From Amorphophallus konjac (lineage: Eukaryota > Streptophyta > Magnoliopsida > Alismatales > Araceae): DNA of 64,000 nt. Shown in pieces: positions 1 to 12,000 of the stretch. Numbering within the stretch: position 1 is the first letter of the stretch; every line of letters begins with the position of its first letter. The notes beneath the pieces were generated by a model, which ran no database searches, was not told the origin of the DNA, and was given only the letters and a program-made list of their open reading frames with translations. Both the position numbers and the translations under genes were made by a program. The DNA lies in contig CM040126.1 of NCBI GenBank assembly GCA_022559845.1, positions 222,090,641 to 222,154,640 on the forward strand. Direction: 5' to 3'.

Positions 1-1168
1 AAGAACGACGCGTCTGTCTCCATCCGTTACTTCCGCCTGAGTTCCAGCTCAAAAGACCCAAAAGGGAATGTGACGGTAGGGGCCCTGTGCGTTACATCAA
101 TGCAACGCGTTGGGTCACCGCCGTTACATCCACCCGAGGCCAAAACCCAACATACAGCGTTCGAAATCAGTCGCAGGCGAAGCGACGCGCTCGCTCAAGC
201 GCATCGGACGGAAGCGACGGCCGACCGACTGGCCGTCGGGCTAACCGCCTGACCTAGTCAATGCGAAAAGTAAGACGAGTAACGGATGGGGATCCCACCA
301 TTACTCTCCAAATAACGCACCCTCGTCGAGCCGTTGTTTGGAAACGACGCGTCCTTCAAGGACCGTCAGGCATGTGACGGTTCCTGGCAGGACCGTCACA
401 CCACCTGGGACACGGGCGGGTTCGGTTTGAAAACCGGAGCCCTCCCGGACAATAAAAATCATCGGGTATTGACGTAGAAACCTGTAACCTGTCAAACCAT
501 ACATCGTATACAACAATTTAACACCTAAAAACATCACATGCAATGCCTAAAAAGCATTAAACTCAAGGATTTAGCTAAAACCCCACAAATAGGAAAAATG
601 AACATTATGCGTGCTACGGGGCTCTAATCGGAAGAACGAGCTATAGGAAATGATCCTAGCAAGATCAGGATTCCATCCCCCTACCTTTTGTGAGCCGAAA
701 CCGACGAAATGGTCGCATGCAAGGAGGAAGAGCCACGAGGCCTTCACGCTCCACCTCGCTCCCACTATCACCGAATCATGCCGAAATGGGTACCCACGCG
801 TTCCTCTCGACGCGAGGAATCCAACGGCGCCAACCACGCCTCAAACCAACGTCGACTCGCCCGAATCCCAAGAGAAAGGGGGAGAGGCGATCGGCTAGAG
901 AGAGAGAGCGTGAGGGAGAGTGAGATCGACGAGGGAGAGAGAGAGAGAGGGGATGAGGGATTAAAAGAAATAAAAAATAAAATTGAAATATATATAATAT
1001 AATTATTATATATTTTAAAATCTTATTAATTTCTGATAACCCTCAAGGCTCCAAATAAAACCGGAAAAATACCAGATAAATTCTAAAAATCCAGAAAAAT
1101 AGCCGAAAATTCTCGAACAAATACAAGAACAAAATCCGTTAAGGATCCAATAAGGCACGGGCCTTACA
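1..1168 (-). repeat. Tekay-family LTR, right-hand part (cut by window start)
   Basis: This is collinear with 56893-58061, the outer part of the 5' LTR of the complete Tekay element. It ends in the same terminal bases (plus strand ...GGGCCTTACA, so the minus-strand LTR starts TGTAAGGCCC) and is followed by the same satellite bases beginning TTTGT, the target-site duplication of the complete element. It contains the GA/CT-rich tract (about 890-955) and the AT-rich stretch (960-1020) seen in the other Tekay LTRs. The rest of the element lies to the left of the window. Confidence 0.9.
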
Positions 1169-2443
1169 TTTGTCACTGTTAATGGCTATTTGTCGCTCAC
1201 AACATCTATTTGTCACCCTTATCGCTCGCCAGCCATCGCCTTTGTTTCGCTTCGAAACATATCTTTTACTTCTGTTATCCATTTATCACCATTAGTAGAC
1301 ATTTGTCAGCCCTGAAACTTATTTCTCACCACTGATGACTATTTGCCACCACTATACGGTGTTAGCCGTCACGTTTGATTTTGGCTTATCTGATTTACTG
1401 GCTCCAAAATAACAAAACTTATTCTTCTTTCTATCTAACTGTGATAATTAATAAATATAATATTGTAATTATAATAAAATAAATATAAATGTCAAAAAAT
1501 CATACATATTAAATATTTATAAATATAATATAATAATAATCATAAAATAATTATGAAAAAGATAAAAACCATATAAAATGATAATTAATAAATGTAACAT
1601 CATAATAATAATTAAATAATTATGAAAATGATAAAAACTAAAAAATTGAAAATGATAATTAATAAATGTAACGGTCAAATTATAATGAAATAACTAAAAA
1701 TAAGAAAAAATATAAAAATGATAATTAATAAATATAACGGCATTATAATAGTAAAATAATTATGAAAATGACAAAGACCATAAAAATGATAATTAATAAA
1801 TGTATCCGTATAACAATAAATTTATTATAAAATTATCAAAAAAATATTAAATTAGTAATTAATAAATATAACACTATAACAATAATATAAAATCACCTAA
1901 TTGTGAAAAATTAAAGAAAAAAAAATACAAATGTTTCCTTTCATTTAATCAGTGTCGTTTGATGACTAGGAAAGATTAAGATCCGTATTGGTAGAGTTAG
2001 GAAACTCATACACGGTCAAACCCTTTAAACGAATTTGAGTTTCTTCAAGTTTCACTGCCATGAGATATTTGTCACCGTTACAGAGTTATTTGTCACTGTT
2101 AACGGCTATTTGTCACTCACAACATCTATTTGTCACCCTTATCGCTCGACAGCCATCGCCTTTGTTTCGCTTCAAAACATATATTTTACTTCTGTTATCC
2201 ATTTATCACCCTTAGGAGATGTTTGTCAGCCCTGAAACCTATTTCTCATCACGGATGACTATTTGTCACCATTATGCGGTGTTAGCCGTCGCGCTTGATT
2301 TTGACTTATCTGATTTACTGGCTCCAAAATTTTAAATCTTGTTCTTCTTTCTGTCTAACAATGATAATTAATAAATATAATAATAAAATCATAATAAAAT
2401 TAATAAAATTATAATAATAAAATCATAATATAATAAATAAAAT
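1169..2443. repeat. AT-rich satellite block 1
   Basis: This holds about one and a half monomers of the 0.9-kb satellite described at 17367-22807. They include the ATTTGTCAC-type 20-bp repeats (about 1169-1350 and 2060-2275) and the AT-rich half made of AATGATAATTAATAAATGTAAC-like units. It is bounded by the Tekay LTR end and by the start of LARD-A. The same block recurs at 58062-59328. Short open frames here are by-products of the repeat and not genes. Confidence 0.9.
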
Positions 2444-5400
2444 CATAACATCCTGGATCCTTGGTAGGTCTTGCTGGATCTTCATTGGGTCTTTCGGATT
2501 GGTTTCGTTGAGTTTCGGTTCGCTTTTGTGGCTTCCGAATGGAGTTTGACGAGCCGTGTGGATTTTTCTCTCGTACTAGTTACGGAACCCTACGGTGAGT
2601 TTGTTTGTCAATTCTCGAACTCGTGGATGCTACAGCGACGATGTACTCTTCGAGCCGGTCGTTTCGACTATTTTTACGTATTTTTCTGAATTTGTGCATT
2701 TTCGGCGCATTTTCGGAATTTTCGAAAATTAGGAAAATTTCCTAATTTCTTTTCTTTCTTCTCTCCTTCCTTCTCATTCGCCGCCGCCGTCTCTCTCTCT
2801 TCCGTTCTCTCTCGTTTCGCCTCCTTGGCTCCGGATGCAGACGGAGTGCCTAGGGCCGTGTGCTGAGGACGTGGTGGAGCTGGCTGGGTGCGCGATGGGG
2901 CGAGGATCGGATCGATTCTGGCGCGATCCCGAACGGTGGATTCAAAGTCGGTGGATCGATTCGCGAGTAGATTTCGGCGTGGTTTAGTCCCTTCGGGGCA
3001 CGGTTTCTTCGGTGGAGGTAGGGTGACGGTTCCTCACTTCTTCCTCTCCGTTTTCCCTGCCATTGCATGTCGTTCGGCAAGGAAACGGCCGAGTTTGGGC
3101 TTGTTTAGTCTAAACCGTGATTTTCGGAGTTTTTAGGGTTCGCCGGAAAACGGCAACCATTTGCAGCTCGGTTAGTGTTGAACTGACCGTTGGGAAGTTA
3201 GGATCCCATCCATGCTTGTTTTGTGCTGATCGGTGGTCATTCGAGGCCGGTTGGAGCCCGGGAACCTCGTTGACTCTTTTTGGGTGGATTCGTTGGAATC
3301 ACCCGGATCTTGTGTTTTTGAGCGTGCATGTGGGGTTTTTAGCCCCCTGGTGTTGTCTGTCGTCGTTTGGGTTTGTTTCCCCTGCGTTTCGGCGTGAATG
3401 GGGCGTGGAACGGGCCGATTTGGCCGTTCCTCTGTTTTCTCGCCGTGGCCGATGTAGCGGTCGTTTCAGTGGCCGTTACTTGGCTCTGACGGCCCTACGA
3501 TAGACCGCCACTTCGTTTGGCGTTTTTGAGCTTTCTGGCTTTTGGGTGCGTGACGGCCCTGGGGTGGCGCGTCACACCCATGTAACGCGCCTAGGCTGGG
3601 GCGTTACATTCGTTTTGTCGTTTTGTTTTGGGGTTAAGTCGGTTCCTCTAACGCGCTTGACCCAACGCGTTAGATGGATGTAGCGCGCCTGCCCCAGGCC
3701 GTTACATCCTGTTTGACCGATGTTGACCATTAGAGGCGGTGCCTCTGACGGTGGTGCCCTTATGCGTTGGGTGAGTGTAACGCGCCTGCCCCTGGCCGTC
3801 ACACTCTGTTTTGGCCGAGTTAGGGTGGCTGCGTGCTGTTCTGTTTGTAACGGCCCCTACCCTGTGCGTTAGGCCTGTGTAACGTGTCCTCTCTGGATTA
3901 TTACTTGTTGTTTTGGCTGAGTGGGGTGGTTGCGCCGTTGGATGTAACGGTGGGGCCCCTATGCGTCTGGCGTTTGTAACGCGCCCTGTGCTGATCGTTA
4001 CATGCCTCTCAGCTAGCTTTGGTTGTGGGTGTGTTGGCCCTGACGCGCCTGGTCTTGTGCGTCAGGTGGCTTTAACGCGGTCGCTCCTGTGCGTTAGTTC
4101 GTTGTAACGCGCCTCGTCTAGCGCATTACATGCTTCATGTGTTTTGTGTTTGAGGGTTGTTGGCCCTGACGGCCCTGGTCTGGCGCGTCAAGTGTGTGTA
4201 ACGCGCCCTGTGCTGGCCGTTACATGCTATTTTATGTGTTTTAGAGTTGGTTAGGGCGGTGAGTGTGACGGTTGGTCCCCCGACCGTCGTTCGGAGTGTA
4301 ATGGCCCAGGTCTAGACCGTCATATGCTTGTAGCGGTCTAGGGGTGGTGCGTTACATCCTTTGTGCTCCATTTTCCGTTCCTTCAGTTTTTGCTTGTCTT
4401 GGCTTGGCCTTGTGGTCTGCCCATTGTCCCGTGGATGTCTTCTGACGTCCTATGAGGGCTAAGGCTATGTTGTAAGGTGGCCAGGAGTCTTCTTGCTTGA
4501 GGTAGGATTCTCTTTCCTACTTTTTGAGCTTTGTTGTTAGGTTCTGGTCAACCCCGTGTGACCCAGTGGTTGACATGTGACCTAGTGTGTGCGTGTCTTG
4601 GCGGTTCTGTCCAGTCCGAGACACTGGTTCTGGATGCCTCGAGGTGTCGTTTACCTTGGGTTGCGTGTCCGAGCGTGTCTGAGGGTCTTCTGTGTTCCCT
4701 CAGGTCTCTGTGAGTTGTTTCCTGCGGAGTGTCGTTTCTTGTGGCTTAGGATTAGACCGATTGGCGGCTTGTTCCGCTCTTTGTGACGATCTTGCCTTTG
4801 AGTCGTTCGACTCGGGATCGTTACGTGGTAGGTCTAGTTGCCTAGTCCTGAGTCTGTCGGCAGTGGTTGTATTGCCAGTGGTGCTTTGTAGTACGTGTGA
4901 CAGGGCTTCCGTAGACTGTTTGTACTTTAGCACTTGTGTTTTGGAGTCCGTGCCTTGTGAACCTCCACTAGTCGTAGCCTGTGACATAGGCTTTTTAGTA
5001 CGTCACCCACCGGGAGTGGTGGACGGGCAGTTTCCCGTTACACGGTTTTTAAGCTAGTTCCGTGGGCCCCGGCCAACGGTAGCGTCCTACCGAGGGGAAT
5101 ACTAGCTAGAGGCCTGGCCTAGGTAGTGGTCAGTGTGTGCACACGTTGTCAGGGACTGAGGACTTGCGCCGACGGGCGTGACCCTGACTAGTTACTCGCT
5201 GTTGGTACTGCGGTCCTGTGTCCGTAGTTGTCATTCTTCCTTAGAACGCTGTTGTTCCTTGGACCTGGTTCTTAGTGTGTCTAGTCTCCTCCGTGCTGAA
5301 CACGGTCTGGTAGACGTGACACTTGAGGCGCAGTGTAAGACGTCAGTGGACGCATCTGGCTGTTCTTCTAGTGTGAGGGTACTCCTATCACTTGACCAGT

Positions 5401-6300
5401 GACTCTCGACTTTTCTCGTTCGTTGCGACCTTTGCGAGTGGCCCTCTCGTGGCTGTACTCGAGGTCGGTGTCCTGTAGTGTGCGCGACGTTCTGGTCGTG
5501 CGTGGGGCTGTGTGCACGACGTTTCTGCTCGTGTTTGGTTGTCGTCTGTCTAGGTCTTTTCTAGACCTTTTCCGTGTGTTGTTGGCTTTTGCCCTCTTCT
5601 CGGTTTTGGCCGACGGACTGGTGTACCCTACCGTGTGAGTTTAGGGTTGACCGTTTGTTGCCTTTTGGAGTAGCTTAGATTGCCGAGTTCTCCTCGGTGG
5701 CCGTGTTCCGTGTTTTACGGCCTCGCTCTTCTTTGTTATTGAGCTCCCCTTTCTCTTAGCCTGTTCCCTACTCCTGCTGTCCCTGTTCTGTTTACAGCTT
5801 TGTAGTGTAGCTTTTCCTGCTTTGCTACACTTGTTGTTAGTGTTGCTTCCGTTGCACTGTGCATTTTCTAGTGGGGATCCGCGTGACCCCTACTGAGTTT
5901 CTGTTTAGAGACCCACCCCTGCTTTTTCAGGTGGATTTCGCTGTCTGCCTCTACTATTCCTGGTGGAGCGCGTTGTTGTAGCTGCCAGCTGTACCTGTGT
6001 TGGGCTTCCCCCGACTTCTGTGTACGTCCTTTTCTGTCAGACTGTACTTTGTCTTTCCTTTGGACTGGACTCTGGTGTATAATTGTAATTGTAGTAATTT
6101 TATTTCTGCTACTTTAGCACTCCGATCTAATAAAATTTAATTGCTTGCTGTTATATCTGTCAGTTCAAAGTACTACATGACAGTCCTTTTTCCCTTCGGC
6201 GCTTTCCCGCGCTTGGGAGGCCTCGCGGGTCTCATGCGGTACCACGTGTATCCAGTAGTCCTACCTGGTGCACCTGGTATCCGGAATCCGGGTCGTCACA
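2444..6300 (+). repeat. LARD-A 5' LTR
   Basis: In order, the LTR has: GGATCTTTG-type direct repeats at the start; a CT-rich leader-like tract (about 2740-2825); a GC-rich section; an array of short CpG-bearing inverted repeats (about 3560-4370), including a 9-bp stem at 3647-3655 / 3666-3674; and an end at ...GGGTCGTCACA. It aligns along its length with the LTRs of LARD-B and LARD-C. Many short open frames occur, but none is kept between copies in a way that suggests a protein. Confidence 0.85.
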
Positions 6301-6302
6301 GT

Positions 6303-6314
6303 TGGTATCAGAGC
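6303..6314 (+). other. LARD-A primer-binding site (initiator tRNA-Met type)
   Basis: TGGTATCAGAGC lies two bases after the LTR end. It is complementary to the 3' end of plant initiator tRNA-Met, the usual primer of Ty3/gypsy elements. The duplicated copy at 63199-63210 carries a T-to-A change. Confidence 0.9.
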
Positions 6315-7146
6315 GTTGTTGTGTGAAGTACATGGGAATCTCAGATATACAGTTTCTAGAGTCCTTAAGGTCCAGTACAGTCTCTTGCTGGCTTAGGTGT
6401 TGCGATGGTTTATCGCGTTGTTTTCTATGTGTGGTCTTGTGCGTGCTCGGTTGGCACTGTGCGAGATGGTTTTGCTCTCGTCTGGATGTGACGAGGTGCT
6501 TCGTTCGATTTTAGTGTTGATCTCGATCATGTTGCACTTGGCAGTGTTTGTCGGATGGCATGAACCTACAGTGCATTGTTCGAGATGTTTCTGTGTTTTG
6601 CTCAGGTGGCTTATGACTTTTAGCGTTGGTGTGATGGCCATGCATGTTTTCACATTGTCTTGGTCATCCCGGCTTTAATCTGTTCAGCTCCTGATGTGTT
6701 TTGCTTCTGTTGAAGTGCTCGATTAGATTCCGTGTTAGAGAAGTTGCTCAGGCGAGCTAGGATTTCCCTTCCTGGTGAGCTTTTGTGGTTAAGCTTCTTG
6801 CTTCCTGTCCCTTCTGGTGGAGTCTTTTTCGAGGTTTGCCTTGGATTTGCTGTCTTGGTGATGCCTTTGTCCTGTGTCTGCTTAAGTGTGGACAACTTTC
6901 TCTTGAGCCTGATCTGCTCTCTGCTATACGGTTGCTTGGCTTTGGACTCCATGATGGTGTTAAGAGCTGCCGCGTACCGTAGTTGTCGTGCCGTGTCCAA
7001 CGGCCGACGTATTGTGAAGGCTCATTTACCGTTTTCAGGACGTGAAGGTAAGCTGGGATTAGCATTCCTCTGTGCTTTGTGCTGAAGCTGGTGCTCTTCT
7101 CCTGTTGCACTTAGGCTCCTTGTGATCGGTTGTTCGCAGGATCGGT

Positions 7147-8837
7147 ACCACAAAGCACAGACTCAAAAACACAGTGGAGGCTCACAAGGCACAGACTCAA
7201 AAACACAGGTGCTAAAGCACAGACAGTCTAAGAAAGACCCGTCTCGTGCACCACAAAGCACCATGGCAGCTAAACAACCGCCAACCGACTCAGGACCAGG
7301 CAACTAGACCTACAACGTAATGATCCCGAGTCGAACGACTCAAAGGCAAGATCGTTACAGACAGCGGAACAAGCTGCCAATCGGTCTAATCCTAAGCCAC
7401 ACAAGAAACGACACTCCGCAGAAAACAACACACGGAGACCTGAGGGAAACACCAAGAACCCTCAGACACTTCTGGACATGCAAATCGAGGTAGAACAACA
7501 CCTCGAGGCATCCAGAAGTAGTGTCTCGAGCCGGACACAACCATCGAGACACACACACACACAAGGTCACATGTCAACCACTGGGTCACACCGGGTTGAC
7601 ATGAACCCAATAGCAATACAAGCAAAAGTAGGATAAACAATCCTACCGCAAGTAAGAAGACTCCTGGCCACCTTACAACGTAGTCTTAGCCCTCATAGGA
7701 CGTCGGAAGGCATCCACGGGACAACGGGCAGACCACAAGGACAAGCCGAAACCGAAATCACGGAAAACGGAGCACAGGGGATGTAACGCGCCACCTCTAG
7801 ACCGCTACTAGCATATGACGGTCTAAACCAGGGCCGTTACTCCCCAAATGACGGTCGGACGACAAGCCGTCACTCACACCGCCCTAACCAACCTATCAAA
7901 CACGAAGAATGTAACGGCCGGCACCGAGCGCGTTACATCAATGTAACGCACGGGCCTAAGCGCGTTACAAACAAACGACGCATGGGAGCCAGCGCGTTAT
8001 TCTCAACGTGCACAAAACAACAAACGACGGCCAGAGACAGGCGCGTTATAACACAACGACGCATGGGGGCACATCCGTCATATCCAATGGGCATAGCCAC
8101 CTAAGCTCGGCCAAACAGAATGTAACGGCCAGGGGCAGGCGCGTTACACTCAAATAACGGATAGGGGCACCACCGTCAGAGGCACCGCCTCTAATGGTCA
8201 ACGTCGGTCAAATAGCAAGTAACGGCCCGAACCAGGCGCGTCACATTCTTCTAACGCACTGGGTCAAGCGCGTTAGACCAACCGACTCAACCCCAAAACA
8301 AAACGACGAAGGCGAAGTAACACGCTAGCCTAGGCGCGTTACAAGGAAGCGACGCGCCACCCTTGGGCCGTCACTCACCCAAAAGCCAGAACGCTCAAAA
8401 ACATCAAACAAAGTAACGGTCTGTCGTAGGACCGTCAGAAGCAAGTAACGGCCACTGGAACGACCGCTACTTCCCATACGGCGGGAAAACAGAGGAACGG
8501 CCAAACCGGCCCGTTCCACGCCCCATTCACACCGAAACGCAGGGGAAACACACCTAAACGACAAATAACAACATCAGGGGACTCAAAACCCCACATGCAA
8601 GCTCAAAAACGCAAGATCCGGGTGATTTAGACAAATCGACCCTAAGTGGGTCACCGAGGTTCCCGGGCTTCTACCGGCCTCGCATGAACACCAAACGACA
8701 CGAAATCAACGTGGACGGGATCCTGACATCCCAGCAGTCAGTTAGAAACTAACTACGCCGCAAATGGTCACCGGTACGTGTTAAAACATTCAAGCATCCT
8801 GACATCCTGACATCAACGTGGCTTCTACCGCCCTTAC
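7147..8837 (-). repeat. Inverted LARD LTR fragment with scrambled ends
   Basis: From about 7175 to 8773 the sequence matches, in the same orientation, the middle of LARD-B LTRs (about 26500-28220 and 32300-34030). It is therefore inverted relative to LARD-A next to it. The inverted-repeat array is present (about 7780-8480). At the left edge a 20-bp string (7155-7174) repeats exactly at 7189-7208, and 7147-7158 repeats at 7250-7261. At the right edge, 8774-8837 is a patchwork of short copies from both sides. This looks like a rearrangement breakpoint, not an insertion: no LTR end, PBS or target duplication is present. Confidence 0.8.
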
Positions 8838-9063
8838 GCCGGTACGTGTTAAAACAATCAAGCACGGCCGACAGTAAGTGGTAGCCACCTCTTGTACTCA
8901 ACCCTATTCCACGGACTAGGGGGGAGAACAGCTCAACAAACAACAAAGTTAAAATCTGGAGTTTGTCATTGATACTCTATACAAGAAAGCCTAAGACATG
9001 CCCTTGGGGTTACAAAAAGACATACATTCCAGGTAACAAAAAGGGGGAAGGGAAGTGATACAA

Positions 9064-12000
9064 TCACGGCCTAGGCTCGCTCCCCTCCAGCTCTGCCAAG
9101 CGGGACTCCGCAGCTGCGAGCTCCGCCTCTAAGGTCGACGCGAGCTAAACACTGGCCTCGTCTCCGGCTTCGGCAGTCCGCCACTCAGCTCTAGCAAGCT
9201 CTACGGCTTGCCGCTGCTCCTCTAAGGCCTTATACAGGGCCTCCGCTCTGCTGGTCGCCTCGCTCAGCTGCCTGGCACGGTCCTGAGCAAGAGACACGAC
9301 CGCATCGGCAAGCCTCCTCTGTTCGGTCGCAGCTGACGCGAGCTGAACACACTGCTCCTGCACCTCCCGGATGGCCTCCAGTCGCTGTGCCCGCTGCTCC
9401 TGAGCGTCCAGAAGCCGTAGGTACTCCGCCCAGATGCCGGCCAAGCCAGACATTCAGGGCCCACGAGGGAATCCAAGGCTGTGGTATCCGCGTGTGCACT
9501 CCCTCAGTCGCTGCCAAAGCTCCTCTAGGGAAGGCAGGAGATCACCCCCTACATAGCCCCGGGGTCGCTAAAGTAAGGCTGCACCTACGCTGGCGTCCAG
9601 CAACGGCTCCGGTGGTGAAACGATTGTAGGCCACTCGATCCCCAGCTCGAGAGAGGAGTGACCCATCTCAGCCAGCACGTCGGAAGGACCTGTACAACCC
9701 CATCGAACACCAAACGGGTCAACAATGTTCAGGGCTTCCCTATGACAAAACAAGGTGAAAAACTTGAGAAAGGTCCGGACCCTCACCTGGTGTTGCTCCT
9801 GCCACGCCTATAACTTCCCTGCTCTGGGTCGGTGAGGGCAACCTCTCCTCCACCCCGGCAGTATCCTCTGCTGGAGTCGGAGAGGGTAGGGACTCCCCTA
9901 CAACCCGGTCCTCCCCAATGGCCATTGAGGTGACAGAGGGCTCCCCTCGACCCTCCTCGCCGGGAGCCGGCGTGTGCTCCTCCTCAGACTCCAGTCCTGG
10001 ACACAACATAAAAATATCAGCACTCTGACATAAACTCTGTATCAAAGCCGATACGAAGACAAAAAGAAGCTGCATATACCTTCCAACGCTGCCTCCATCT
10101 CGGCGTCCTCGACAGAATTAGCCTCGGAGGAAGAAGAGCTCGAGCTCGAGCTCTCGTCAGTCTCCATCGTGGCGCTGCCACCCTCTGAAGAGCCAGACAA
10201 GCTCTCTGATGAACCCCCGGCCATGGGCAAATCATGGGCACCTATGCATCGGGAAACCAAATTAGACCACTATCAAGTCCAGCCTCACATAAAGATAGCT
10301 CCCTAGTCGAAGGTGCCAGGGAAGAAGCTCACCAGTCAGGGCGTCCCCTTCGGAAACCCCCTCAATGTCAACAAACTCCTCGTCACCCTCAACAGTAGCT
10401 GGGACGGGAGGCTCATCTCCTGATGGCCGGTCCGTATCCCGAGGGAGCTCTCCTTCCTCCAGAGGGGAAGAGGTACCTACAATCCATCCCAGTCAAAGCT
10501 CAGCACAGGTGGAGAAGTCAAACAATCCACCCTAAAGCGATCAAGTGATCAGCTACATACCTGATGGTCCCACACTGGAGGACTCCACCAGCCCCACCGT
10601 ACAGGCTGACACTACGGTCGGCAAAGAGGGGAGAGGCACCTTCGTCAGCAACGGCGGTGGTCTACTCAACGTGTCCTCAACGGTGACTGGGAGCACGGAA
10701 GTCACTGGTCCAGGCTCATCTCCAAAAGATGGTAGGACCACTGACGGGCCAGCATCCGCTAATTCCCGGCTCATCTCCAGGGTAGCCGCCGCATCCTCAC
10801 CTGCCAAACCAACAGCATAAATCAAGTCAATAATTCTGGCTTGCTGAAAAAGGGGTTCAACAACAACGAGAAGATCCCCTCAACAACAATGGGACACTTA
10901 CCCGGACAACTACTAGCCACCATGGTTGTTGGCTCTTCCGCCTGCTCAGGGGCTCCGCCAAGTATCTTAGTCGGGGCCTCGACCCCCGACACCTCTGTCT
11001 CCTCTGCACAACCCAGACAGTTATGTCAGTAACCGAAAGCAAGTGAATCGCAGTTCACACTTAGCATCGGAAGCCCTTACTCGAAGGAGCTCCGCCAGTA
11101 GCCTCCCACAACTCAAAGTCGAGGAAGGTCCCAGCATGGGGTGCAGGCTCGTCCATCAGACGAAGGAGCCCCTCCATGTCTATCTCGAACTCGACCCCTT
11201 CCTCAGGTGGAGTAGCCACTTCCCGAGGGGGCGAGAAAGCCGCCTCCACTCTAGTCTCCGGTGGGGCTACAAAACACAAGTCCGGCAAAACAAGATTAGC
11301 CAACTACCATGGCTAAACCAAGCAGGAGCAAGGAAGGCAAAGCGACACTTACTCAAGGCCGTCCCCGCCTCAGCCTGCTCACGGATCTCGAGTCCCCCAG
11401 GGGACTCACCAGCCTCAGTCGCTGCATCCTCCACATGAGGGCATTTCCTCCGAGGCTGCAGACCTCCGTCTCTGTTCCCTAAGGATGTTCCCATGGAGGA
11501 CTGGTCCCCCTCTGCCGTAGAACCTGCTGACAAACACAACAATATACAACACCTCAGTTCTGTATCTAAGAATTACAGAATGAAAGGGAGAGAGCCGGCT
11601 AAAGAAGGAAAGCTTAACCTGAAGCCCCAAAGGGGGTCAATGGTAAAGGCACCAGCTGTTCCATCCCTAACGCCAGGGCTCGGGCCGCCATCGTGACGGC
11701 CTCCTGAATATCCCGTGGAGTGCATGCGCACTCAACCGGGGACACGAACTCCACAGGTCCCGCTGACCCGATCGCGTGGGTGATGTGTCACCTCCAGTCA
11801 TCGACCGTTGTATCGGCAAAGCTCCCGTGCGGGAGTTCCCTGTCCAGCGACCCTCTGCCCCGGATGCCACAATCGGCCAAGAATTGAGTCCACCAAGCCT
11901 TAGGTGCCCTCGGTCGAGACACCTTCACTCCAGTCGCTGTCACCGATGCCCGTCCCAGGGGCTTCAGTGCCCCTCCGCTGCTTCGGCTCCCAGAAGATGA

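Larger units (their letters stand above)
2444..7146 (+). mobile_element. LARD-A, non-coding long-LTR retrotransposon, 3' truncated
   Basis: The 5' LTR is 2444-6300 (about 3.86 kb). It is followed by a primer-binding site and about 0.85 kb of core matching LARD-C 44286-45170, then broken at about 7146. No gag, protease, RT, RNase H or integrase motif is visible in any frame. The first LTR bases are decayed: CATAACATCC where other copies have TGTAATGCCC, five changes that are all transitions. Because the same decay is in the copy at 59329, it predates the 57-kb duplication. No target-site duplication can be checked because the right end is missing. Confidence 0.85.

Noticed and set aside
1..1168. 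Two independent Tekay insertions at the same satellite position (left edge and 58061)
   Set aside because: The satellite, the decayed LARD-A start and its core beyond the junction are also the same, so duplication of the whole segment explains it better.
4692..5057. Many open frames of 60-140 codons in LARD LTRs and cores, Cys/Val/Leu-rich in one strand and Gln/Lys/Thr-rich in the other
   Set aside because: They follow from the G+T-rich sense strand. Frames shift or close between copies and no known domain is visible.
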